Positions 42,701 through 55,160 of a DNA stretch of 64,000 bases are shown here, piece after piece. The DNA lies in the NCBI GenBank assembly GCA_963277665.1, contig OY728130.1:429647101-429711100 (forward strand). Reading direction: 5' to 3'. Under the pieces are notes generated by a model. The model was given only the letters and a program-made list of their open reading frames with translations. It ran no database searches and had not been told where the DNA came from. The position numbers and the translations under genes were made by a program. Origin of the DNA: Viscum album. Taxonomy: Eukaryota; Streptophyta; Magnoliopsida; Santalales; Viscaceae. The stretch's first letter is position 1, and each line of letters begins with the position of its first letter.

Positions 42701-44239
42701 TATGCTGCAATGGCTCCCTTCTCACTGGCGAAGGTGAACCTGGTCCCATCCATATGGATACAGCGCACTTTGTGCCTAATATAGTCGATCTAAGCATGGA
42801 ATGTAGATAACCATTCCATACCCAAGATGGCGTTTTAAGGACTCAACCCTGCTACAAGAAGATCCTAGCCAAAGATCTTGCCTCTTAGAGTAAGCTCACA
42901 CTACTGGTACAAATGCGTAATCATCGATTCTACTCCCATTGGAGTCTCTAGCCATAAGAATAGAGACAACGACTCCGTTGGAATCTATGAGCTCCAAAAA
43001 AGGGTAGCGGTAATAAAATAATTACTTGAACCTATGTCTATAAGTACTACAGAAAGAGTGGATTAGACATAGATAGTAACTCGAATCATCTCTGGTGTGT
43101 TGTGGTCGTAAGCCTCAACTGCCTGGAGCTGATCCCACCTTTGTTCGCCAGCTCCATGTGGTCGGGGTTGACCACCTGGTGGTGGTGGTGGTAGAGCCTC
43201 GAAACGTCGTCCACCACCCGATGCTCGGCCAAATCCTCTACCATATCTGCCTGCTCCCAGTGGACCACCACAGTCGAATCTCTACCTCTGCCTATGAGGT
43301 CCCTCTACTGTCTACTGCTCATCTTCATGGCGAGTCAGGCAGTCACGAGCCATGCGGTCCTGCCTGCCGTATGCAACGTACTGCTTTCTCCTCGTATAGA
43401 TGACTCTATCTCATGTGCCCCGCACAACCGAACCTGTATCCTGGGATCTCCCACCTGATGGCCTGGTCGGCATGGACCTCTCCGACATCTTTCTACTGTA
43501 GGATCCAGAAGACTCCGCTACATGTCGCCCTATCTCTCGCTACTGGTGACTGCTCAGGGAGAAACCTCTCTACTAGAAGGGATCGCTCTAGTACCCCCGC
43601 CTACATCAGAATTATGTGGGGAATCGTCGAAGCCATGATCTCATTCTTGAGTCCCTACTTGATGTTCCGAGCTCGGAATAATGGGTCCCTCACCATATCC
43701 GTGGAGTAGCGTGAGAGGTCGGTGAACCTCACTGAGTACTGAGCTACTGTCATGTTGCCCTGCTGCAGGTGAATTAATTCCTGAATTAGCACCACACGAA
43801 GGGTGGCTGGAAAAAACTCTAAGAGAAAGAGACTCTCGAAGTATGTCCTGAGTAATGATGCCTCATCATGAACCTAGATCATTAGGCTCCACCATCTACC
43901 AGCTTCTGCGTACAGGAGACTCGCGGAAAGGATCACCAGAAGGTCAGCTGGTGTCCCTACCAATCTAAAAACTCTAACGACAGCCTCCAGCCAATCCTCA
44001 ATTGCATGTGGGTCCATATCTCCCCAGAACCTAGGTGGCCTCTAGCGCTGGAACTTGTGAAGTTCACTCAAGAGGCATGTGCTCTCTACTTCTAGGTCTG
44101 GTGGTATCGGTGGCCCTGTGGATTGTGGTACAGCTGGTGTCTTTGCTGTGATGGGGCCATATACCGAGGCCTCGTTGTTCGGTGGGCTACCATCTCATAC
44201 ATAACTCGGAACCCTAACTGGCTACCTTGGTGAGGCCAT
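39734..44239 (-). pseudogene. gag-pol pseudogene of element B
   Basis: About 1,500 codons from ATG (44,239) to TAG (39,736-39,734), almost the same span as in C, but with many stops and frameshifts. Gag: EDWLEAVVRVFRLVGTPADL at about 44,020-43,960. The zinc knuckle near 43,350 has lost its first Cys/His ligands while MARDC remains. Protease: DIGSS at about 43,040 in place of [18 protein letters not shown] from 42,144, with the catalytic box changed to FINS at 42,048-42,037. RNase H: YSYHQS for FSDHQS near 41,410. Integrase zinc region: EFHTSPIVVHLG near 40,990, with recognisable decayed integrase down to about 40,300. TAG stands at codon 6 (44,224-44,222), as in C. Every enzymatic core checked is damaged or interrupted. 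Confidence 0.9.
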
Positions 44240-44509
44240 CCTAAAAAGAAACAGGTTCCCCAAGGTCAAAACAGTATACCTGGTGAGCTAACACAATGTA
44301 ATCACCATGAAAACCTTTTCAACGGAATGACACACGCAATCAGTGTTTTTGTGCACTGAGTCGGTAATCAAAATTTCATGATCCTGGTGTATCGATACAT
44401 TGACCGCCACAACATCACTAGTTTTACTAAACTGATAACCACACCCAAAAGACTTAACACTATTGTCATTAAAAGAATTAGAGTCTATGTTCTACAGTAG
44501 AACCGGCCA

Positions 44510-44522
44510 CCTCTGATCCCAA
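44510..44522 (-). promoter_or_regulatory. primer binding site of element B
   Basis: CTCTGATCCCAA on the plus strand is TTGGGATCAGAG on the minus strand, two bases inside the LTR end at 44,525. One base differs from the usual Met-tRNA complement TGGTATCAGAG. Confidence 0.8.
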
Positions 44523-44524
44523 TT

Positions 44525-47500
44525 TGTCATGACCAGTCCTTGGGGCCCGTGCCATGACTACCCCAAGCCCGCCTTCCATAGGACAGGGGCTGCCGACTAG
44601 CTCTAAAGGCGTGAATCCCTATGCTGGGAAGGAATGACCTTTATAAAATTAAACAAACACAATAAAGTAAGAAACAAGAAGTAAAAACTAAGTAAAACTG
44701 AATACAAAAGAGTTTCATGGAAAGTAAATGGGCCAATATACAAACCCAACTAAACAAAAAGTACAAGAAAAAAGGGAAAATAGCCGAAGTAAAGAGAAGC
44801 TCTTGGATCGTCCTCCGGGGTTCCTACCTGAAGGGTCGGTACATATGGCCACCTCAGCACTCACGTTTGTCAGTCTCATCAGTGTGCTAACACGTTACAA
44901 GGTCCTCCTCTAGGTACCGTCCAGTCGTGGCGCTCTTGGCCTCCGTCAGCGCTGTCTGTCATCTGCATGCAACACAACAAGGTGCGGGCATAACCCGTGC
45001 ATGAGTGAGTATAACAATACTTAGTAGGGACCCCGAGACCCGTGAGGTCTCACAATATCCACTAAGGATAAAAATAAGAATAAAGATACAATCACGAAGT
45101 ATCAAGAAACCCTCTTAGGTATATGCCCATACATATACCTAAGTTACCAATCTCAGTCTGGATCCAACTCTCGATCCCAAGCACAAACCAATCCCCTAAA
45201 GGAAGTAAAGTCAATCACCACGATGATAATGGTTGAAAGACATGACTCACCTCACACAGGTATTCCAAAATAGTAGAGAGATATAAAAGATCAAATGTAG
45301 CCACTGGATCATCTAAGCAATCAGACCCACACAAGATATAGGACCAGCTATATCGTCTAAGCTGTCGGACCCACACAGGATACTGGACCAGCTATTCTAT
45401 CAGACCCACACAGGATACATGAACCAAAGTTAGAACTATTGAACCCACACATGATTCATGTATAGTCGTCATCGTCATCGAACCCACAGAGGATTCCAGA
45501 ACAATAGTCATCATCTTCCAACCCCTGAAGGATTCCAGTACTGTAGTCGTCACAGTCGCAGTGAGATCTGTGGTTCCCGCACACAACACGCTCGATTCCA
45601 GGAGGGACCGCTCCTTGAGCAAATGGGTCGATAAGTCAACTATCACGAAGTCCTGAGTTGATGTATCCTAATATTATGTCTCATCAAAAGAAACCCAATG
45701 CGAGAGACGACGCGTCAATCGGACGCCCGGTCTGAGAGTTATTGGCTTTTCCATTCTAGGGGCCTCGTTAGATTTACGATCGATCCAAACCCAGTTGTTT
45801 TCCATAGTTGTCCAAAACTCACTTCGATTATCACAAATGGACCGACCGTCACGAGGATCCCAGTGCCATAGATGGTGTGTCGATCAGAAATGCGGTATAA
45901 GAGTTATTCACGTTTAAGTGAAACGGGCCCGGCCCGTCTGGCCCAGTGGGCTGGTGGGTCGGCCAGACCCTGTTCGGCAGGTCCGATACGATGACGGTTG
46001 GCCCGACACAGTGATGTGCGGCCCAACCGCGGACCCGACCCTACGTTTCCTACCCGGTTGGGGGGTCATCCCAGCCTGGTGGGGCGCGGTCCACCCGCAG
46101 ACACGGCCCGCGTTGCGGGCCGGTTTGGTTCGCCCTACGACGCCAAGGGGCGTCGCCCCCCTTAGCTGCCAGGAGGGCTGTACCTGGACGGTTCTGTCCA
46201 GTGCACGTGTCCCGCACAGTGGGCCGCGATTCTCTTATGCACGTCGTCGAGTGGCGCAGCAGTCCTTCAGCCTAGCCGGCAAGTGGTCGGCCAGTTCCCA
46301 CACCGAGCAGCCTGCAGTTTCGGGTCATTTCTCCTCCGTGCGGCACCTGCGGGTGCTGCGGTCCACCAGCCCAGCCAGCAGTAGCCGACCTGTTCTTCAG
46401 CATGAGTGACCCGCAGATGCGGGCAACGGTTTTCCTCCACACGGCCGGCACCTGGCCGCTGTCTTCGGTCGCTGCCGCCTCTAGTCATCGTCGACTCCAG
46501 TCGTTGTCGACTCTGGTCACCGCCACCTCTTCTGACCACCATAGACCGCATGGTCGTGGCCTCCTTCTTCCGGCATGGTAGAGCGGCACAATGCCCTACC
46601 GGCTCCGCCTCCATTGTCAATGCAAACAGGAATCAACGGAGGGTCATCGGGCCATGTTCGCTCATCCCGCGACCTCTGCATTGGGTGATAACATTTTGGC
46701 CACCATCATTCCAAAATAAACGTTGAAGATCATGGATATAATTCTTACGTAAAAATAAATAATCCAAATTCCCCCTACCTCGATTCAATGAACATTGTCT
46801 AAGTCACGGAAGATGGTGTCACGGAAGACGGACGTCGTTCTGTCAACGTCGGAGGGAATGACGTTGTCATTGCCAACATTCTTTGCGGACAACATCTTCT
46901 CCCTAGACGCAGAGGAAGAGGAAAGAATATGGGCATTCATCACGGGGGCACCACACATTCTTGACCCGGTCAAAGAAGGAATAAGATGAAGTTCCTTGTG
47001 TTCTTCACTATAGAGGGTGATGCCCTCCCAATTACTCAAAGTTCCCCAAAACAATATGTCCCAACCCCAAAATAATAGCTTTGGATATTATTTTTATCCT
47101 TATCATGCATTCAAAATAAATCAAATAAATCAATTAATTGAGGGAACATAATTAATTAATTTGATGGTGTTGGCACATTAACGAGAGAAGGTGGGAGGTT
47201 TAAAATTTAAAAGAAAAGAGAGGTGGCCTCATTAATTCAAAGGGGAGTCCAAGAGTTTCAATGGGGTGGGGGGTTTAAGGGAGTTGAGGGGTTTGGTATT
47301 CATGGGGGCCCCACCACACAATATCCTCCCATGGGAGGTTATGTGTGGTGTGGACCCCACCACCAACTTCCCTTTTCTAGATTTAACAGCTACCTACATA
47401 AAAATGTGTTAATCATATTTTTATTTATATTATTTAGAAAAACCTCTAAAATAACATCCGATCTGTATAAAATGAAACTGTGGTAAAGGTCCCCTTAAGT

Positions 47501-47728
47501 GAATACCGATGATCCAAGTTAATCGGTGTCCTCAGATTTCAATTCTGGAAATCAGTTCAAAAGATAGAAAAACCCGCACCTATTTTTACTGAACGTACCT
47601 GAACAAAACATCATAAAATGATTCCGGGCACACTGATCCTCCGAATCAGGTGTTGTCAGTAACTATGGGCTCGTAAAATTTCAATGAATTTATGAAAAAA
47701 AATTACTTGAAATTTACATATCATTACA
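44525..47728 (-). repeat. B 5' LTR
   Basis: 3,204 bp, from TGTCATGACC to the LTR start remnant TCATTACA. It carries the same blocks as the left LTR: hairpin at 45,114-45,143, GGATTC/GTCGTC repeats at about 45,320-45,560, two ~165-bp subrepeats at about 45,690-45,915, and a G+C-rich core at about 45,915-46,650. Open frames inside it (for example 45,918-46,409 and 46,267-46,620) are not genes. Confidence 0.9.
45114..45143 (-). repeat. LTR hairpin, perfect 12-bp stem (B 5' LTR)
   Basis: CTTAGGTATATG, a 6-base loop, then CATATACCTAAG. The sense-strand loop TATGGG is identical to that in element C at 57,969-57,998. Confidence 0.8.
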
Positions 47729-47733
47729 GATAT
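47729..47733. repeat. 5-bp target-site duplication of element B, right copy
   Basis: GATAT, identical to 36,514-36,518. Confidence 0.85.
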
Positions 47734-48555
47734 CAAAGGGTGAGACTGATATAGAATATACAATTCATAAGGCTAGAATGTTCTCTAATGCATTGGGTAG
47801 TAATCCATGTTTATAGGATCAAGATAGAGGTAGTTACTAGAGGGTTTATCATGTGGGTTTACATAGCTCTAGTTATTTGTGATACATGTTTAAAATGGGG
47901 GTATGATAATTATGTTCTAATATACCAATAATTTTTTTTTGGTTTTATGTGGCTTATAAATGTTTCCATTGGTCAATAGTGAAATCACATTTCCAATGAT
48001 TATTAATTCTCATGGCTCTTTACATTGATAAATAATAATTCAATGCCATGTATTTTTTGATCAAGCTATGGTGGGTATAATAACTCTTATGTTATTCTCA
48101 TTAACATAGATTATTCCATCATAACCTTATACTCTTCTTTTTATAAATTATGGAATTCAATTGTAAAGCCCTATGTTTAGCATTATTGAGCATTTGAGCT
48201 CAAAGTTTATATGTTTCCTATTTTCTGTCAATATCAAGAATTTTGTTAAATAAATTATATCAAAAAGTAATTCACATGGATAATTATGATGACTTAATAT
48301 GGAATTGTAGGAGATGGTTACTTTTTAAAAAATACCCTCTTGTGACATGGTTATTGTATATGTAAGAGTTTTTCCTAATTATGATAAACATTAATCCAAA
48401 AATTTCAATGAGAATGTAGGTGATCAATTAGCAAAATTTTATATTTTATGTATTGTATGGGGAAAATTGGGTCACCATAATTGATAAAAATGATGTAAAT
48501 GAAATGATAATATCATATCCACTAGAACCTAGAGTTTTGGGTGGAGGCTTTTATA
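47734..48555 (+). repeat. D2 LTR, part 3
   Basis: Continues the D2 LTR after element B and aligns with D1 from about 20,100 and D3 from about 53,740. It ends just before TTGGTATTAGATG. No gene. Confidence 0.65.
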
Positions 48556-49835
48556 TTTGGTATTAGATGAGGTCTTATAAAACAATTTAAATTAAGATTT
48601 TTAATTTGAGGTTACCTTAAGTGTTATGGAAATATTTATTGGACTATAATATTATGGATTATCATAATTAAAATGATATATAATACCCATTTTAGGTTTT
48701 AATTTCTCAAATCATAAAGTGATTAATGAAACATTAGGTGATGTCTTATTGATTCTAATTACCTATAAACATTCAGTTTAATAGAAATTATTCCTTCACA
48801 TTTTTCAAAAACATGTTTTAATATGTTGGTAAACATTTAAGTTTACATGATCATGTATAATAGGGAATGTTTGGGAATATATGTTTCATCATAAATATTT
48901 CTAAGTGAATAAATTTTGATTTAGTGACATAGTAATTAATGTTATTTCACAATAATATCTCTTGATTTTTGGACTTATAAAATTAAAGGTATTATTTAAC
49001 TTTTTAGGATAAAATAATCCTTAATGATGAGGTTATTGAGGTTATTTGGTATAATTTTTCATTTATATATTGAATCATTTATTTTTAACTTGGGTATTAC
49101 TGTTAAATTTTGGATATTAATGTATTATTTAAAAATATGTTAGTTTTTTCCTTTTGTGATTTATCTTACCATGTGCTTACCATTTTGGTCTGCATCAATA
49201 TTTAAATACATGAAAAATAAATAGGTTATATGTTTTTTTTGTTATGTAGTGCATTTAATTTTTATTTTAGTTCTTCAGGAAAGAAAAATTTTCTTTAACA
49301 CATATAATTTGGAGAAAAAGATGTGATTTATTTGTGAAAATTGATTAAAGGGTGTAATTTTAATCATCAAGTAAGTATATTTCCTTGTAGTATTATTCAT
49401 TATGGTAATGTAATTTCTCAACATTACAATTATGTTAATGAAACAAAAAAACTTCGTGTTACCAACATTTATGATGACATCAATGACATTTTTCACACAA
49501 CATTGGTTTATGGGTTTTTGGTTTTTCATTTTCTTATGATCATTTATGTTAATATGATATACGATCTCTATCACATTCCATCATTATTCTGAAATTAATC
49601 TTTTCTTCTGTGTCAAAAATAGTCACTTCCCACTAATGTCCTCTAATTTGGTAACCTCATATGTGTGCTTATAAGAGACTCTTATATGTCATTTCCTCTC
49701 TTATCAATGGGTTGTATTATTATCTTTTTTTATTATGTGGATTTCCAAAAATTGTTAATTTTTTTCAAATTTCAAAATCGTAATAAATATAAACCTTTTA
49801 TAATTTTTGGGAAATAATTTATTGAATATTGGTTG
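48556..49835 (+). other. short internal segment I2 of element D
   Basis: Begins with the primer-site remnant TTGGTATTAGATG (48,557-48,569) and ends at the D3 LTR start. It matches I1 in length and in several phrases (for example AAAGGTATTATTTAACTTTT near 48,988). The overlapping frames at 49,275-49,592 on both strands have no recognisable features. Confidence 0.55.
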
Positions 49836-52800
49836 CATTTAACATAATGAGATTTTAAAATAAAATAATTATGTTCGATAATGTATTGAAAATGAAACAC
49901 ACAACATAAAACACCAATAACATATACCCATTATAAAATATCTAATAAATTAGTTGGTATAGAATTTTATTAACTAATTTATTATATATATTTCCTACAA
50001 AATATAAATTATTTATAAATTCTTATTAAGTGATCAATAAATTCTTAGTTAACTAATTTCATTCTTCAAAATTATGTTTTCTTCAAAAAATATTGTTACT
50101 GATTTTTATAAGAGAATATTATAATTAATTTTTTGAAAATTTAGAAAATTTATTTAATAAAATTAAAATAATATTTGAAATAATCTTATCAAAATTAAAA
50201 TTGTTTAGAATTTGTGTATTAAAAAATATTGATATTGTCGACAATAGTGAAAATTAATTTTTTTGGAAGAACTATCATTTTGTTTTAATTAATTAAGTTA
50301 TTGAAAAGCCTAGTTATACTTTGATTATGATTTCAATTAAAATATTATTCATTAGTTATATCTAATCTATATAATTACATTTTTCCATCTTTATGTTGTC
50401 TTCTAATACTGGTTTTTTTGTACTGAAATGATGGGTTTTTATGAAATTTTTTTTAATTTGGTTAATGATTAAAATTTTATTTATTTTTTAAAATAAATGG
50501 AATTATTTAGCTCAAATTTATTTATTAAATATATAAAAATCATTTTTAATTCATACAATTAATAATATTAATTATATTTTCAATATATATTCATATTTTC
50601 TTGAAAAATACAATCCTTGAAACCCTCTTTTTATCACATATGTTGTTTTAGTTTTTAAATTACAATTTCAATCATATATGAATTAAATTTTTTGTTTTGG
50701 ATTATCTATTTTTGGTCATAATAATTTATATTATCTAATACTTCCATCTTAATTTTTACCTTTAATGAATAATGAAAATAGTGAAAATTAATTACCACAG
50801 TTAAGGTGAAAACATATTTACCTGGGGTTAGATTAAAAAGATAATGGATAAAATTACATAAAACATGTATAAAATATGTTATATTTTCATACATTGACCA
50901 TTAATGTAAAATTAATTATAATTTTCGGTTTGGGTGCGTTTTCTATGGGTAAAAAGTCAGTATTCATTTTTTATTTAAAAAATTACAAGTATGCCACTCT
51001 TATCACTTATAAAAGGAAAACACATATCATATAATTATAAAACCATAAATTCAATTTTTATAATATAATACCTACCGAAATATATTAATAATATCTCTTA
51101 TCATCAACTAGATCATTAAAAAGTATCATAATAAAATCCTATGAAAGATTTTCATGCTTACCCAATGATGTAGTTTGGGGAAAGGTATCATTGTTAACCA
51201 TGCCTTTTATTTTATATCTTATTCCATATCACTCAAAAATTATTAATTTATTATTATATATTAACAAAAATATATCATATATACTTAGATGGTATTATTT
51301 TTTATCCATAGGCTAAAATAATCTCCTCTTCAATCATATTGGATACGAAATCATATTTCTTGTGTCTGATAGACTACTACACCACATAGTTATATCATTG
51401 TGCTACCATAGTCACCTCTCATAGATAATTAATGATGAAGTATTTTAATTATATATATTATAATTTTATAATATTTATAATTCTATATATTTTATATCAA
51501 GATAACCAAATTTCATTAAATTATGTGGGGGATACAATAATGTTCTTCATGTGTTTGATAGAGGCCCACCTTGCAAGGTGATGTGATTCATTTTTCAATA
51601 ACTATTTTCATATAAGATAATAAAGATAAAGTTATAAGATATATGTGACATAAATTAATTAATTATTATATTCATGAAATATTTATCATTATTAAAATAT
51701 AATATATCATTTTATATCTTACACTAAAAAATGACAATATCGTCCATCTGTACATGAAGACTACTTCCTCCGTGAAGCTATGTGATCCTTTTTTAATCAC
51801 AAAAATTAATTGATGATATATATAAGTACATTAAATTAAATACTATGGAATTTATGATATTATTATTATTCTACATATATATAACACTTTCTACATTCAT
51901 TCCATATTGATCATTAAAAAATGGAAACAATACCCATGCATACACACAGTCTACCATCCCTATGATTATAACAAAGTATATTTTTCAAAAACATATATCA
52001 TGATTTGTTTTAATAGTATAAAATATCTTTTAATATGATAAATATATAAGTATGTTTATTCTTTATATTTTGAAATAATTAATTCTATATCAATGGTCAA
52101 CAAACAAAATCCATTTTTGAAACAATGAACCGATTGTCCAAAAAATAATCCATGTAGACTTCAATGATTTTATTCAAATATATAATTAAAAATAAATTAT
52201 TTAATTTTTTTATGTATAAATTATTATACCTAGAATATTTTCTTAATGAGTCATATAATAGATACAATTTTACAATATATCAGTTAAAGTAAACATGTAA
52301 TTTTAAGAGTCAAGGTAAGGGTTCTCATGTCACTTTATATAAATATGAGTGATATGAAATATTCAACTACTGTTTTTATTGTTCGATGGATATATTACCC
52401 ATTTAATTGAAATAAAATTAATCCTTCATTAATAATTCTATTATATGTATGAAATTTAATTATTTCATTCAAGGGTAATTGGCATGAAATTTACCAAGTG
52501 GTATAGAATTCCATTACTCTATTTCTTTTTATTGTGTTATATAACTAATTCATTGAAATTATTATTCCATGATTATGTGTGTAATTTATTTTTATTATCT
52601 TCTATTTTATTTAAAATTATTCCAATTTGTTTCAAAATTGATACACATAACATATTAGTTGATTAATTCCCATGTTCAATGGTATGCTTTTTTGTAATGG
52701 TTATTAATCTCAAATAATTTTTCATTGATATATAAATTGATGATATGAAATTATATTCATTTTTTGGTGAAGATAATACCTTGTTACATGTTATACCCTG

Positions 52801-54589
52801 AATCGTATTATGTTAATAACACTTATTGTAACATTATATGTTTTTTTTCATGGGGATCATGATTTAAGAGTTACCAATTGGAAACGTATTTATCTTGCAA
52901 CCTCATTTCTTTCATGATATTGTTAGTTCAAGGGTCCTTTAGAGGAAATAATGTGTGTTTATTTTATTTAAAACATATATTTTTATTTTACTTTGGTTAT
53001 TAATGTGGTTTACATGTTATATTTCAATTTCCATATTTTTTAAAAAAGAAACATCATGAAAGTCATTTGTGAGTGATAATGATGTTATATTTTTTTAGAT
53101 TGGGAATATTTTTTCAATATCAATGTTTTATAAAATATTTTCATAAATTTTATATTTATTTAAATGAATATTTAAATATAATTTTCCTCCTTTAAGTGCA
53201 CTCAATTTTAAAAGACCATTTTTTTTGTTTCAAACATACTTTTCTATCAAAATGTTTTCATTAATTTTTAATAAATCTACATATTTTAAATGACGTTTTT
53301 TCAAAATAGTTAGAATATATAGTCAATGGTTATTCCAATTTATCACTAGAAATCATTTTCCATATAATATTACATCAATTAATGTTACTCATGTAAAAAA
53401 AATATTTTCATCAATAATGTTATTAATAATAATTTAATGGTATTTTCATTCATCATTGTCAATAACACTGCATTCTAATACACTCCATTGTGGATATGTT
53501 GTATTGGTTGCATCCTTATTGTTTCTTTAGATCGACTATGATGTTTTCATGGATACTGTTTATTTTCAATGGTTAATTGAGCTATTAATTAAGATTTTTT
53601 TCTTGATTGAAAATAAAATACATTTAATTTTTTAACGATTAATGGTACGTAGACATTATTTATGATTAATGGGTAATCAAGATGAAACTTATTCAATGCT
53701 TTAGGACCCATTATAGATAAAAAATGATCAAGATATATGTTATATAATAGGTAATCACAGATAGCACCTATGGAGTCTGATATGGGTCATATGCTAGGTT
53801 CTCCCAGATAGAGCTCCAATACATTGGGTAATGTTACTTTTATTTAAGGACAATTATAAGAGAGTAATCAAAGAATTTATTATTTTAATTAAAATGTGAT
53901 TTATTTATTTTGGACTTTTTATTAATATTGGTTATTAAGATAATTTTCTAAGATACCAATACGTTATTTGTTAGGTTTTATATGGGTTATAAATGTTTCC
54001 ATTAATAAAAAATGATAACACATGGATCATTTTTATTGATTTTTATGACTCATTACATTTTCAATGATTTATGATATACCACATGTTTATTGATGTAGGT
54101 TTTATGGGTATGTGTTCTCTTATGTTATGCTCAAGAAATAGGATTATGTCATCATAATATTATGTCATTATTATACCCACTTTTGGCATTCAATTTTTAA
54201 TTATCATATTTAGAATTACATCAAATTTTTTCTCACACTACTTATGATTACATTTCCCAATGATATAAAGAATTATGTTTAACGAATAATATCTAGAAGG
54301 GATTCATATGGATTATGATTACTATCAAATTTAGAATATGAAATGTGGTGTATAGTTTTGAAAAAACTATTTTTATAAAATGGGTATTGTATATTTATAG
54401 TTTTTTATAATTCTCCAAAACACTAATCTAAATATTTTCATGTTAATGTAAGTGATCAAATATTTACTTTTGATTATATATATTTTGGATGGGTAAAATT
54501 GGGTAACATTCATCATTATCACAAAAAATGGTAATGATAATTTTGTTAGCACCGGATCTGGGAGTGTAGGTTGAAGGATGTTATATACA
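49836..54589 (+). repeat. D3 LTR, uninterrupted
   Basis: 4,754 bp without a later insertion, so the best reference copy of the D LTR. Start: TGCATTTAACATAATGAGAT, aligning base by base with the D2 start. Landmark AATTACAAGTATGCCACTC at about 50,985. Subrepeat array at 51,350-51,975. The tail GTTAGCACCGGATCTGGGAG to TACA at about 54,545-54,589 precedes TGGTGGAGTTTG, a weak primer-site remnant. No gene. Confidence 0.7.
51350..51975 (+). repeat. four ~200-bp LTR subrepeats (D3)
   Basis: Units near 51,370, 51,545, 51,745 and 51,935. The order and the shorter fourth unit are the same as in D1 and D2. Confidence 0.65.
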
Positions 54590-55160
54590 TGGTGGAGTTT
54601 GCACAAATTTCATTGTATGAGGATTAATAAAAATATTAATGCTTTGTTCCTACGAGTAAAGGAATATTTGAATAATCCTTGGGATGATTAGGAAACTCAT
54701 AGATAACTTCTTGCTAAATCACATGGGTTATCATTTGGAATGCATTTGTGTTTGGGTGTCGAACAAGTTTTGGGTACAAAAGCAGGAAATTAAAAGAGAA
54801 TATGGAAGGGTATAATTTTGTTAAATGGATACATAAACTATTTCCCTTTGATAAACTTTTTTATTATTATCGCACTTTATTTTAAAAAAAATATCTAACT
54901 TGATCTTGTCTAACTAGTGTATGTTTCGAAGTATTTGGGGAATTTCTTCTAAGGGATTTACACACCCCCTTCAGAGGATATTTAGTGAATTTTCATATTA
55001 CACCTTCTAAGATATATTGAAGTTTAATGTTTTCTAATTCTCTAGGGGTGATCACTAAAATCATGGTTTTGTTAATTATGTTATAGGTAAATAGTGTTTT
55101 TATATTAGTATAGGATGATACCACTTTGGTATAGATTTATTTTTATTTAGAGTATTATCC
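54590..55160 (+). other. short internal segment I3 of element D, cut by element C
   Basis: A+T-rich sequence after the D3 LTR, ending exactly where the C 5' LTR begins. No gene seen. Confidence 0.5.

Larger units (their letters stand above)
36519..47728 (-). mobile_element. Ty3/gypsy chromovirus B (Tekay/Del type), minus strand, inactive
   Basis: 11,210 bp bounded by two LTRs and a perfect GATAT duplication. Order on the minus strand: LTR, Met-tRNA-type primer site, gag, protease, RT, RNase H, integrase, LTR. The layout and pol sequence are those of element C. The LTRs have diverged: about 18 mismatches in one 121-base block counted by eye. B is therefore much older than C but younger than the D and E sequence it sits in. 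Many stops and frameshifts; it cannot move by itself. Confidence 0.92.
7000..55160 (+). mobile_element. composite retroelement array D: pol - LTR - internal - LTR - internal - LTR - internal
   Basis: Three plus-strand copies of one long LTR (D1, D2, D3) alternate with short internal segments (1,254 and 1,280 bp, then a third cut by element C). The match rests on shared landmarks in the same order: a TGTAACACC-like start, the phrase AATTACAAGTGTGGCACTCA (17,205; 23,392; 50,985), four ~200-bp subrepeats, a common tail and a Met-tRNA-type primer site. After removing inserted elements, D1 is about 4,924 bp, D2 about 4,935 and D3 about 4,754. Such LTR-internal-LTR-internal-LTR series usually arise by unequal recombination between neighbouring copies. 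All copies are deeply decayed and none can code for protein. Confidence 0.75.
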
